Positions 53,301 through 64,000 of a DNA stretch of 64,000 nt are shown here, piece by piece. Within the stretch, counting starts at the first letter, position 1; each line of letters begins with the position of its first letter. Made by a program: the position numbers and the translations under genes. The DNA comes from Entomortierella parvispora (taxonomy: Eukaryota; Mortierellomycota; Mortierellomycetes; Mortierellales; Mortierellaceae), in NCBI GenBank assembly GCA_963573315.1, contig OY752144.1:1668501-1732500 (forward strand). The letters run 5' to 3'. The notes below the pieces were generated by a model. That model had not been told where the DNA came from and ran no database searches. It saw only the letters and a list, made by a program, of their open reading frames with translations.

Positions 53301-55571
53301 TTCAACTTCATCAAAGTCATACGGAACTCCGATTTTAAGCTAGAACTCGGCGAGTTGGCTCCTGGTTGGCTCCTCACAAAGCTGGTGACACCCCCCATCG
53401 GCAAGGGAAACAATAGAAATGTGACCGCTGCCACGATCGAAGAGATGTCTAAGCTGAGAGAAACCCTGGTGGATGATGCCTCGGACAAAGGTATTAGCTC
53501 GAGCGAGTTCTTGATGGAACTACGGTGGAAGCCAGACGCCGCCACAAGCCAACCCGGGCCACCAACAAACTATTTGCCGTCGTATCTACACAGAGGATCG
53601 ATCGTCACCAATGGGTCCACGCCTATCTGTCATCCATTGATCTCAGGATTCGAAAACAACAGCGATTTATCATAGAGATATTCAAGGACAAGGAGGGAGT
53701 GACCCACAAGAGACATATCCTCTCTCCTGATAACCGCAAACTGTTGCCCAACTTGTCAACAGTCATCCCTAAGCAGGAATTGCTGAGGGCAATGATTCCC
53801 GACAATTCCAAGGTTGACATTGGCGCGATTGACCATGGCAAGGAATTTATGGTGCCAACGCTATGACAGTCGAGACTTTATATACACGATCAGCGCAAAG
53901 ACAAAGGCAGTGTACCAGCCGTCTAATCGACGCCGGAGTGAAGTCAACAGATTGAAGTGCAACACCATCATCGACAGGGTTGGAGAGGACGCCAAGTTGA
54001 TCCCGCCAAGCAAATTCAAGGACGGAATGACCACGACTGGTCAAGTCATAGCAATGTATGAAACAAAGCTGGGGTCACTGGACAACGACCCAGAGAAACG
54101 GATCAAAGAAAAGTCGACACTAGAGTACTGTTTGTTATCGTCGTTCTATAACAAAGGTCGCCGACATCAAAAGAGTGAGACACAAACAAAGCGTGCGACA
54201 ATGGCAGAGCTGGACATTCTGACCAACCATATCCTAACAGCAATGGGGACACACCTGCGCAAGCAAGAGGATGGCCAAGCCAAACCGAGGGGATTAATAT
54301 CCATTGGACAGGACGGGAAGCGTGGGTTCTCCTCAGTGTCAAAGGGCCATGAAATGTCCATGCACAACACGTTCCTGGACCACTTTGTGCAACGGGTAAT
54401 TTTTTTAATGAAACACCGTGGTCACGGTGAGCAAGAGGCTAACATCTCTTTCACGATTCATGTCTGCAACCATTACAACTAGGCCCGAAGTCTTGGCTAC
54501 ATTATTGTTGGACTGCCAGAGTACTACACCTCCCGTCGTTGCCCAAAGTGTCAAAGCACCGGCACATCGGAGGAGGACTTTGTGGGTTATATCGGTATAC
54601 GCCGTGCCCATTGTGTCCGATGTGGGACTTGGTTCCACCGGGATCTGCTTGCTGCTTCCAATATGGTCGTTGCGACAAGGTACTGCCTGGACCACCTTTC
54701 TTGCCCTGCGTACCTTTTACCGATCACAAAGGACGAGAAGTTTGTCTTTGAGCAAAAGTATAGACCCAATCCTCCGCAGGGTGTGCCAGCGGACAAAATC
54801 GTTCGCCGTGGCGATCAGTCGGACATTTCCAGTTCAATCAGTTCAAGCGCACCACCTCCACCCCCGCCACCGTCACCGCCAGGTAAGACAGTTTTGTTGC
54901 TCATGCTTTACAAGTTGTGCAGACTATGTGCCGTTGAATGTCCTCTTGACCACTTTTCACTATATTGTATTTTCGCAGGCACTCTGCAGACACCAAGGCT
55001 GAATCGGAGGGATACCCGAAAGCAGAGGAAAGCACAGACTCCAATCCAGCTAGGTGTTGGGTCGAGTTCAGGGTCAAGCTCAACACGGGCGCAGGCAGGG
55101 GGTCGGCCAGCAAAGAAGCAACGCACTCTTATAGGCCCACAGCATGTGCCGGTACAGATGCCGCAAGGATCGTGGTCAAGTTCAGCGTTGGGTTCGCAAA
55201 TGCACAGTCAGGCTCAGGCACAGGCTTCAACACAGGCCCAGGCCCAGGCCCAGGCGTCATGGACACCAGAGAGAAGACCGTTTCTTTCACCCACTCAGCC
55301 ACCACAAAAACGGAGCTATGCAGACATTGCATCAGTGGGAGTGGCGCAGACGCAAGCACAGCAAGGCCCAGCAGCATCAGGGTCAAGTTCACAAGCACGT
55401 CCAAGGACGCAGCCCCAAACACAGATGCAAGCCTATCCACGACGGAAACAGACGCAGACACAGAGTCAGTCACAGACCGGGGCACAGACACCACCAATGA
55501 GGTTATGGTCCTACGCAGAGACAGTACGGCAACGCCAGGTCCCGGCAGGATCATCCAGAGCAGGTGAGTGA
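53301..55571 (+). pseudogene. Fanzor/TnpB-like RuvC plus zinc-ribbon region with Q-rich tail
   Basis: A frame shift at about 53560 leads into VDIGAIDHGKEF, the RuvC-I strand with its catalytic Asp. A second shift near 53850 returns to the frame of KTKAVYQPSNRRRSEVNR and FVQR. An intron at 54396..54482 (GTAATT...CTAG) removes an apparent TAG and joins ARSLGYIIVGLPEYYTSRRC. The zinc ribbon follows: CPKC, then CVRCG, then FHRDLLAASNM with the RuvC-III Asp. The Glu in PEYYTS sits where Fanzors carry a relocated RuvC-II glutamate. A further intron (54883..54978) is stop-free and 96 nt. The tail is rich in Gln, Ala and Ser. The domain call rests on the TSxxCPxC...CxxC...HRD pattern and is strong; intactness is doubtful. 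Confidence 0.75.
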
Positions 55572-55776
55572 ATCACCCAGTTGTCCCACAATCATATCCA
55601 CTCGTCAGCTAACACAAGCGCCAACCCACTCCTAGTGGGTGAGTAGTACAGTACATCGTTCTATGTGATTTTTGGCCGTGAAAACTGATCTAAGCCACTC
55701 ATCATATAGTGTGAGGTACGCCGCGGTTCCAGCCGATTTAAGATCATTCCTTCTCATTACACCCCTATTCGCACAA

Positions 55777-56489
55777 ATGGGATCTCAGCCCTCTAAGGAT
55801 AAACCTCTGGTCTTTGTCAATGATGAGTCAGTCCCTGTTAGGGTAATTCTTTCTTTCTTGACAGATCACCTCGTGCATTTTTTGATCGAGAGCCTGAATT
55901 AGAACTGTTAGATAACATTGATCATGTTCTCTAGGTCTCCTCGTCATTTGTAAACCAGATTTCTCAGTCTCAGGTAATAGCTCCTCCACGCAGAAGGATC
56001 GCATATTCTGTTCTCTTTGAATTCACTGAAGCAGTGCTGATGCTTTACCTATCTTGTCACGTCTAGCCTGCCACAGGATCCCCAGAGGACGTTGAATCCC
56101 AGGTCCGACAAAGAGTCCACGCAGAATTGACGAGGATTCAGGCAGAGAAGGAGGCGGCACTCCCTTACACAAACTACCGCTCGTCAACGCATGGAAATGC
56201 CCTTGTCACTGAACAGGACATGGATCAGCTTGCGCGATCTGCCCCTGCTAAGCAAGTCAAGGTCCTGCCCGAAGACATCACCAAGGCTCAATCTGCGCTT
56301 GTCCATTGTTATCGAGAAAATAAGGATAGGAGCTTGGACTGTTGGAAGGAAGTTCAAGAGTTTAAAGACCTGGTTCAAAAGGCCCAAAACGTGAGTTGTC
56401 ACTCTTTTGCACTGTGTTTTTATCTCTTTTTCGAGGCCATGCCACTAACCATTGTGATCGTTGAATAGGCATTCATCGCTACCGTCTAA
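55777..56489 (+). CDS. MIC19: MICOS complex subunit MIC19
   Basis: This peripheral subunit of the mitochondrial contact site and cristae organising system faces the intermembrane space. Four exons (55777..55842, 55935..55973, 56067..56390, 56469..56489) give 149 residues. The N-terminus MGSQPSK fits N-myristoylation, as in the family. VFVNDESVPVRVSSSFVNQI is the diagnostic DUF737 motif (the family has FxND...VxVSSSFV). The C-terminus holds a CHCH-like Cys pair in VHCYRENKDRSLDCWKEVQEF. The last exon encodes only six residues and the stop. It begins 206 bp after the nuclease region and lies convergent to RPN11. Confidence 0.92.
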
Positions 56490-56559
56490 GCACGCCCAAC
56501 AAATTCAATCAGAATAAATTTATTTCGAATTTACCCTTTGGCGTACCAACGTATTGTGG

Positions 56560-57937
<1,378 letters not shown>

Positions 57938-58143
57938 TGAAGATAGGTTGTGTGGATGTGCTGTGGTGGATTGCTTGGTGTGTAAATGAGAAGAGTGCGT
58001 GTTGCACCCAAGTCCACGCGCGCGTTTCTCCCTCCCCGTGACGTAGGCTTGATCCGCAGCATTTGCGATTTTTTTACGGGCCTGACTTTGCCGCCTCATG
58101 CCTGGACTCTTGAATGCATGTCTTAATCGCCCTTTTCACCAAC

Positions 58144-59388
58144 ATGTTCAATCCAACGCGCGCAAAAGTTCAGCTCAAGCTGGCTGTAAACAGACTGCAG
58201 ATGCTGCAGAACAAGAAAAACATGCTGGCGCAGCAACAACGCAAAGAAATAGCAAGACTCTTGGAGATTGGCAAAGAGGAGAGCGCGCGCATCAGGGTAT
58301 GGAGCAAGGAGTTTCCTATTTTATACTCAACGGCAGACTGACGCATACATGGAATATCCTTACTCTAGGTGGAACACATCATCCGGGAAGACTTCAGCAG
58401 CGAGGCACTAGAGATCATCGAGCTCTACTGTGAATTACTTCTAGCTCGGTTCGGGTTATTGGAACAGCTGAAGTATGTCGGACTCTCAATTTGAATACAG
58501 AATACCTGCTGCTTTCCTGTCAACCTCTTGGCTGACCTGACTCCTGGTTCTGTTTGTCGCCCACAGGAATTGCGACCCTGCCATTATCGAGGCCGTCAAC
58601 ACTGTTATTTATGCAGCGCCGCGCTCTGAGGTCAAAGAACTACTGCTGGTCAGGGACCAGCTGGCTGCTAAATTTGGCCGCGAGTTTGTCTCCAATGCCA
58701 TGGAAAATAAGGATGAGTCTGTCAACCCAAGAGTATAGCGTCCGCCTCAAGGCAATGCAATGTGGCGCTCCAATGTCAGGGATCGATCTCTTACTGGTTC
58801 CTTTTTCTACTTTTCTACCGCGTAGATTATTCAAAAGCTAAAAGTGCAGACTCCAGACCCGTATCTCGTAAACCGCTACTTGGAGGAGATTGCAAAGACG
58901 TTCAAAGTTTCTTGGACTGCTAACCCTGACATGGACCACCAGTTGATTGGAGTACGTTCTTTTATTCTCGATCACAATGGACGGTCGACCATGCCGCGTC
59001 TAACTTATCACCTTTACCTAGAATATGGAAAGCGGATTCATAGATCCAATCAGCCAGTCCATTGGGAATCCTGGGCATCATCATGGACATAACAAGCCGA
59101 ATGCGAATAGAAAGGTACTTGATTATTTCAACCTGTGAATCCCAATATGTGACTTTGAGCCTGAACAACCCGTTGATGTAATAGGAGCAGGACTTGGAAA
59201 TGAGCGTGGATAGACTAGACCTCTTAACTGATCTAGAGAACCCATTGGATGTTCCGTCAAAGGCGAGTGCAGTTAAACCGGCTGTGCCATCCGTCCAATC
59301 TACATCATTTATAACGTCAGTGGCGTCGCCTGTGGAAGATCTAGACTCGCTGACACGTCGATTTGAAGCCCTGAAGAAACGCCCATAG
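58144..59388 (+). CDS. IST1: ESCRT-III-associated regulator IST1
   Basis: IST1 binds Did2/CHMP1 and Vps4 at endosomes and tunes ESCRT-III disassembly. Six exons (58144..58296, 58369..58472, 58567..58732, 58826..58951, 59022..59114, 59185..59388) give 281 residues. The Ist1 domain runs from MFNPTRAKVQLKLAVNRLQM through KKNMLAQQQRKEIARLL and VEHIIREDFSSEALEIIELY to YAAPRSEVKELLLVRDQLAA, KFGREFV and VQTPDPYLVNRYLEEIAK. After about residue 195 the chain is low-complexity with a His-rich patch (GHHHGHN). The terminal DSLTRRFEALKKR resembles a MIT-interacting motif, which would bind the Vps4 MIT domain. Confidence 0.95.
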
Positions 59389-59447
59389 ATAGATCTGCAC
59401 TGTGTAAATAGCTTACATTGAAAAAAAAAAAAGTTCCAGGTATTTTA

Positions 59448-59452
59448 AGGGG
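59448..59452 (-). promoter_or_regulatory. Possible stress-response element upstream of HSP104
   Basis: The pentamer AGGGG (CCCCT on the minus strand) lies about 120 bp before the HSP104 ATG, a usual place for an STRE. No convincing array of three inverted nGAAn heat-shock units was seen. Five bases alone are weak evidence. Confidence 0.25.
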
Positions 59453-59570
59453 CTACATTTTGGATGGAAGTGACGGCCTTTTTTTTTTTTTCTGTCTCTC
59501 GAGAAAATCTCTCACGCTTTCTTTCCCTTTCCCTTCAACCACCTTGACCCTTGCCTAAAGCACTTCAAGC

Positions 59571-62333
59571 ATGAATAACTTCCAGTTTACGGAAAAGTCT
59601 GAAAAGACAATTGGCCAAGCTCAAGAACTTGCTCGCGAGTTCGCCAACTCACAGATCACCCCTTTTCATCTCGTGTCAGCGATGTTGGACGAGGCGGAGG
59701 AGGGCCCCGGATCCTCCCTGCTCAGATCCATCATCAACAAGTCCGGTGGTGTTCCCGAAGAAATCGAACGCGCTTTTAAGAAGCTTCTTGTCCGTCTTCC
59801 GACTCAAAATCCTGCGCCTGTCGATATTTCCTTTGCGCCTCAAACGGTTCAAATCCTTCGAAAGGCACAAGATCACCAGAAACGCCAAAAGGATTCTTTT
59901 ATCTCGATCGATCATCTCATACTGGCTCTTACTGATGAGCCATCTGTGTGGAAAGTCTTTACTGAGAATGGAATAGGCAAGACGGCTCTCGAGAATGCTG
60001 TCTCGCAGATGCGAGGAAATCGTAGGGTCGAGTCCAAGAATGCGGAAGCCGGATATGAGGCCCTGTCGAAGTATGCCATTGACATGGTTTCGCTTGCTGA
60101 ACAAGACAAGCTTGACCCTGTCATTGGTCGTGATGATGAGATTCGTCGGGTCATTCGCGTTTTGTCCAGGAGAACCAAAAACAATCCAGTTCTGATCGGG
60201 TATGTTGTGAGTAATGGCCAACGAATATCAATAGCTACTGCATTCAGTTAACCCTTCTTTTATCATCTCTTTAGTGAACCTGGCGTAGGAAAAACTGCCG
60301 TTGTGGAAGGACTGGCTCAGCGTATCGTTCGAAAAGACGTGCCAGTGAGTCTGCAATGCAGGCTATTTTCACTGGACATGGGCGCCCTTATCGCTGGAGC
60401 AAAGTACCGCGGCGAATTTGAAGAGAGACTTAAGGCGGTTTTAAAGGAGGTCAAGGACTCGGAGCAAGGCATCATTCTCTTCATTGACGAGATCCACCTT
60501 GTTCTTGGTGCAGGCAAAACTGATGGGGCTATGGATGCGGCCAACCTTTTGAAACCGATGCTCGCTCGAGGGGAACTTCGTTGCATTGGTGCCACTACAT
60601 TAGACGAGTACAAGAAACACGTGGAGAAAGATCCGGCATTTGAACGACGATTCCAACAGGTCTACGTTGGAGAACCTTCCTTGGCAGACACCATTAGCAT
60701 ATTGCGAGGATTGAAGGAGAGATACGAGGTTCATCATGGTGTCAAGATTGCGGATGCTGCCTTGGTGACCGCTGCCACGCTGGCTCATCGATATATTACC
60801 AATCGATTTTTACCTGACAAGGCAATCGATCTTATGGACGAAGCCTGTGCAAACACACGTGTTCAGCTAGACTCGCAACCAGAGTTGATTGATCAGCTGG
60901 AGCGGCGCCATTTGCAACTTGAGGTCGAGGCAACTGCCCTAGGCAAGGAAAAAGACGCCGCTTCTCAACAACGCCTTGTCAAGGTCCGAGAAGAAATGTC
61001 GCGAATTTCAGAAGAGCTCAAGCCCTTGAAGCTGAAGTACGAGGTGGACAAAGGACGCATCAATGAGGTTCGAGATTTAAACCAGAAACTGAAGGATCTC
61101 AAGAACAAAGCGGAGGAGGCCGAACGACGTTACGATCTGGCTCAAGCTGCAGATATCCGTTACTATGCGATTCCAGACTTGGAGAAGAAGATTGCCACCG
61201 TGACTGCAGAGCGTGCCAGACAAGAAGCTGAACAACTATTAGCTGCCGCGAATGGTACTAAAGTCGACTCTGGCGAGCTTGTGACGGAGGTTGTCGGGCC
61301 AGAACAGATCACAGAAGTTGTTTCGCGATGGACTGGCATTCCTACTCAGCGACTGAACAAGTCTCAAGTTGAGCGCCTGTTACAGTTGGGACAACGTTTG
61401 AGCGAGCGCGTTGTTGGGCAAGACGAAGCTGTTGAGGCTGTTGCAGAGGCTGTGCTCCGATCGAGAGCTGGAATGGCCAAAGAACACGCACCTCTGGGAT
61501 CTTTCATGTTCCTTGGACCAACTGGTGTAGGAAAGACGGAACTAGCGAAGGCGTTAGCGCATGAGCTGTTTGACGATGAGAATATGATGGTGCGGATTGA
61601 CATGTCGGAATATATGGAGTCTCACTCAGTTGCACGTCTCATTGGAGCCCCACCAGGCTACGTTGGTCATGACGAAGGTGGTCAATTGACGGAGGCGATT
61701 CGTCGACGGCCCTACAGCGTGGTGCTCTTTGATGAGATCGAAAAAGCCGACATTAAGGTTCTTAACGTCTTGTTGCAGGTCCTCGATGATGGTCGTTTGA
61801 CGGATTCCAAGGGGCGAATCGTAGATTTCTCGAACACCGTCATCATTATGACCTCAAATGTCGGCTATGTTCACTTACAAGATCTTGGAGGAAGCGGTAT
61901 TACGGATCAGGCTCGTGAAGCAGTTATGCGGGATGTCAGGGCTCATTTCCGTCCCGAGTTCTTGAACCGCTTGGATGACCTGATCCTGTTCTCACCATTG
62001 GGAACAGAGAATCTGGCGAAGATTATCCGTAACCAGCTGTCTGTAATTGGCAAGAGACTGGAGAGCAAGAATATCAGCCTGCACATCACTGACAGGGCGT
62101 GCCAAAAGGTCTTGAACGACTCTTTTGATCCGCGATACGGGGGTCGTCCGTTGAAGCGCTATCTCGAGAAGCAAGTTGTGACAAAAGTTTCTCGACTACT
62201 CCTGACAGGCGAGCTGAGCGAATATCAGAATGTGATTGTGGATGTTGACCCTGCAAAGGATGAATTGATCTTCGAGGTGAGCCAAGCAGGTGCAGGCGGT
62301 ATGGATGGCCAAGGAGACATGAACTTGGACTGA
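59571..62333 (+). CDS. HSP104: Hsp104/ClpB disaggregase
   Basis: This hexameric AAA+ disaggregase resolves heat-damaged protein aggregates in the cytosol and nucleus. Two exons (59571..60199, 60275..62333) encode 895 residues. The N-terminal double Clp repeat starts [22 protein letters not shown]1 has Walker A GEPGVGKT, split by the intron, and Walker [10 protein letters not shown]. The long coiled-coil middle domain has [20 protein letters not shown] and following heptads. NBD2 has GPTGVGKT and [10 protein letters not shown], with sensor [10 protein letters not shown]. There is no mitochondrial presequence, which argues against Hsp78. The C-terminus GQGDMNLD is short and acidic. Keeping the single 75-nt intron would end translation within 20 codons. 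Confidence 0.97.
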
Positions 62334-63014
62334 CTTGATTTTCGTCAGGTCTCTTATGGAGGCCAACGAGAGGTCATGGACGACTATGACAACAGGGAGA
62401 AGGAAGTTGTGGACAATGAGGAATATACAGGCGATGAAAGAGGAAAAAAAAGACGCGAACACAACGATGGGAGAACTCAAAGGGCCAAAAAGCGGACACA
62501 CGAAGACGAGTGCGCGGCGGGGATCAAGCATCAAAGGCAATAAAAAGGGACACAGTCTCCACGTGACTCCTTTCTCTCTCTTTTTCTCTTACACTCTCAC
62601 ACTCTCACACTCTCACACTCTCATTCGCTCATTCTTCCTTACCCTCAGTCATGCCCTTAATCCGTCTTCATTCAGCTCCCTTCTTCTTCTGCAATGCGCC
62701 CTTCTGCCCCCGCTGCCGACTAGTGCCTTGCGTCCTGGGAAGTAAAAGATTGGGTCAACATGGCCCATTTCCCGATCCTGTCAGAGAGGGGACAATTTGG
62801 AATAAAGATCATGACCACTTGCATTCGCACTTCTTCAGTTTCCAATCCACTCCTTGTCTTCCTCCTGCACCTTCACACTGCCGCCTGCTGATTGATTTCA
62901 GAGCCTCGAGAAACGCCCTCAGTACACCCGCACAAAGACTGTCTCTGTCGCACTCAAGGTGTTTTCTACTCAACCTGGCGCTCTATCTGGTTCTTCTCGT
63001 TTACGTTGCAGCGA
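62334..63014. other. Interval between HSP104 and the oligopeptidase gene
   Basis: An exact ACACTCTC unit repeats four times at 62591-62622. From an ATG at 62651 a frame runs without stop into the first exon of the next gene. It has a hydrophobic stretch (CFLLNLALYLVLLVYVAA) just before 63015 and could be a longer, membrane-anchored N-terminus of that protein. Confidence 0.45.
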
Positions 63015-64000
63015 TGCCTAGCATATCCCCAGGCTTTTCCACTGGAGAAGGTACACATCAATGAGTAGTGTACTCTCATGCTCAATGCAGCGTTATGCTC
63101 ACTGAGTTTCGAACTATCACATAGCTGACGTTTCACCAGTGGAACCATCTGACAGCTTTAGGCCCGTAATCGATGCGTTAGCTTTTCAAAAGTCACCTTC
63201 ACGCATGCAACACGTAGTGGAGTCGCTCTCTGACAAAACGCCTCGACCAACACTACCGCCAAAGGCTAAAAGGATACCTCGACCTCTTATTCTCCACAAC
63301 GACACGTTGATTGATAATTACCACTGGATGCACCAGCTAGGTCAAGATCCAGATGTTGCTGCGTACATCCAAGCAGAGACTGACTACACAAACCAATGGA
63401 TAGAACGGAGTGGGGTTGCGTCACTTCAAAATCAACTCGAGTGGGAGATGCGACAAATTCAAAAAAGCATCAACTTTCAGCGCTGCTCTTCAGCCCCAGT
63501 TGCGGATGAAAAGGACGATCCCCTCCGGAATTTGAATAGAGAGTGCTTGGAAACATCTGAATTCTGGGACTTGGATCATTGGCGGTACTGGCTTGACGCA
63601 TCTGTGGGGGAGTATGGCGTTTACAAGAGACGACCGACTTTAATGGCGTCGACTGATTCCTGGCAAGTTGAGGCTGATTATTTCGCAAGAATGGATGGTT
63701 TGCAACAACAATACATGGCCTTACCGTCGCTTGTGGATCCGCTTTTTGATACTGACGATGGCGCGCAGGAGGGTGGTGTTAAGATACATGCGATGAAACG
63801 AAGACACTACTGTCCTGACCAACCGGAACATGAGGATGGCCAAGGAGTTCCCAAAACCGATATGCAATGCAAACCTCAACCCGAAATCGAAGTTGTGCTG
63901 GATATCAATCGTCTTGCAAAGGAGGTTACGAAGGTGCCGACAGCACAGTTCTCTTTTGGAACCATTGAGATTCAGCCTTATCATACGATGCTACAATCAA
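63015..64000 (+). CDS. S9-family prolyl oligopeptidase / oligopeptidase B-like, N-terminal part
   Basis: This is the beginning of a serine peptidase of family S9; the gene runs off the right edge, so the catalytic domain is not seen. Exon 1 (63015..63051) joins exon 2 (63125 onward) in phase. Exon 2 reads open to the window end. DNYHWMHQLGQDPDVAAYIQ with AETDYTNQWI is the S9 N-terminal signature (DxYxWL...YI..E..Y). Later PEIEVVLDINRLAKE matches the EEVLLDxN strand of the beta-propeller. A region at about 63480-63720 looks like a lineage-specific insertion. The start is uncertain: the same frame is open back to an ATG at 62651, which would add a putative membrane segment. Confidence 0.78.

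Larger units (their letters stand above)
49816..55656 (+). mobile_element. Candidate composite nuclease element (XPG-PIN plus Fanzor/TnpB-like)
   Basis: The segment carries, on one strand, an XPG/FEN1-type nuclease region, a long charged linker, a RuvC-like and zinc-ribbon region like Fanzor/TnpB, and a Gln/Ser-rich tail. Short inverted sequences ATGTACTGTAC (49816-49826) and GTACAGTACAT (55646-55656) flank it, and a small hairpin (ACCCACT...AGTGGGT, 55624-55640) precedes the right one. The termini are only a guess, because 11-bp near-palindromic matches arise by chance. The gene content is unlike the neighbouring housekeeping genes and resembles families multiplied in Mucoromycota genomes. 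Frame lesions show that this copy is decaying. Confidence 0.5.

Noticed and set aside
54480..54482. In-frame TAG before ARSLGYIIVG taken as a nonsense lesion
   Set aside because: It is the AG end of a good intron (54396-54482) that joins in phase, so it is not counted as decay.

Overview
The window is nuclear DNA of a filamentous fungus. Genes carry short GT-AG introns, mostly 40-180 nt, with CTAAC/CTAAT-like branch sites. The products are typically eukaryotic: cap methyltransferase, RNA polymerase III subunits, TCP-1 chaperonin, OST3, ALG14, RPN11, IST1, MIC19 and a mitochondrial DEAD-box helicase. The accessory content includes a Crinkler header remnant, an XPG-type nuclease followed by a Fanzor/TnpB-like RuvC-zinc-ribbon protein, F-box/LRR proteins, an ACC-synthase-like enzyme and a chromodomain Ty3/gypsy remnant. 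Together these suggest an early-diverging fungus, Mucoromycota and probably Mortierellomycotina. That placement is inference from gene content; no marker could be aligned. Exon coordinates come from reading splice signals and checking codon phase across every join.

Layout. 1-7.6 kb: 5' half of ribosomal protein uL1 (-), Pol III subunit RPC11 (+), a PRM10/ThrE-type transporter (-) and uridine kinase (-). 7.6-14.5 kb: gene-poor DNA with a small cysteine-rich secreted peptide, a membrane-anchored solute-binding-like receptor (-) preceded by a poly-C run and a 550-bp purine tract, then a decayed gypsy integrase/chromodomain fragment. 14.5-21.8 kb: ACC-synthase-like aminotransferase (-), ICMT-like methyltransferase (+) and MET2 (+). 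21.9-24.8 kb: Crinkler remnant and an F-box/LRR gene with near-identical repeats. 24.8-43.7 kb: dense housekeeping block with WBP11, a Ser/Thr/Pro-rich membrane protein, OST3, CMTR1, RPC37/RPC5, a Cys-rich/Pro-rich membrane protein, ALG14, MRH4, a glyoxal-oxidase-like copper-radical oxidase and an UNC93-like transporter. 45-48.4 kb: MRPL22 and CCT7. 49.8-55.7 kb: the composite nuclease element. 55.8-64 kb: MIC19, RPN11, IST1, HSP104 and the start of an S9 oligopeptidase running off the right edge.

The housekeeping genes form no operon-like pathway, but some share a theme. OST3 and ALG14 both act in N-glycosylation. RPC11 and RPC37 both act in Pol III termination. Several pairs are head-to-head with about 190-225 bp between start codons: uL1/RPC11, CMTR1/RPC37 and RPN11/IST1.

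The main candidate for an unusual system is 49.98-55.57 kb. On one strand it carries a FEN1/XPG-type PIN nuclease, with all its acidic motifs still readable, then a long charged linker, then a RuvC plus zinc-ribbon domain like those of Fanzor/TnpB RNA-guided nucleases. This copy has several frame lesions, so it looks like a recently decaying member of a mobile family. No tRNA, rRNA or CRISPR array was recognised.
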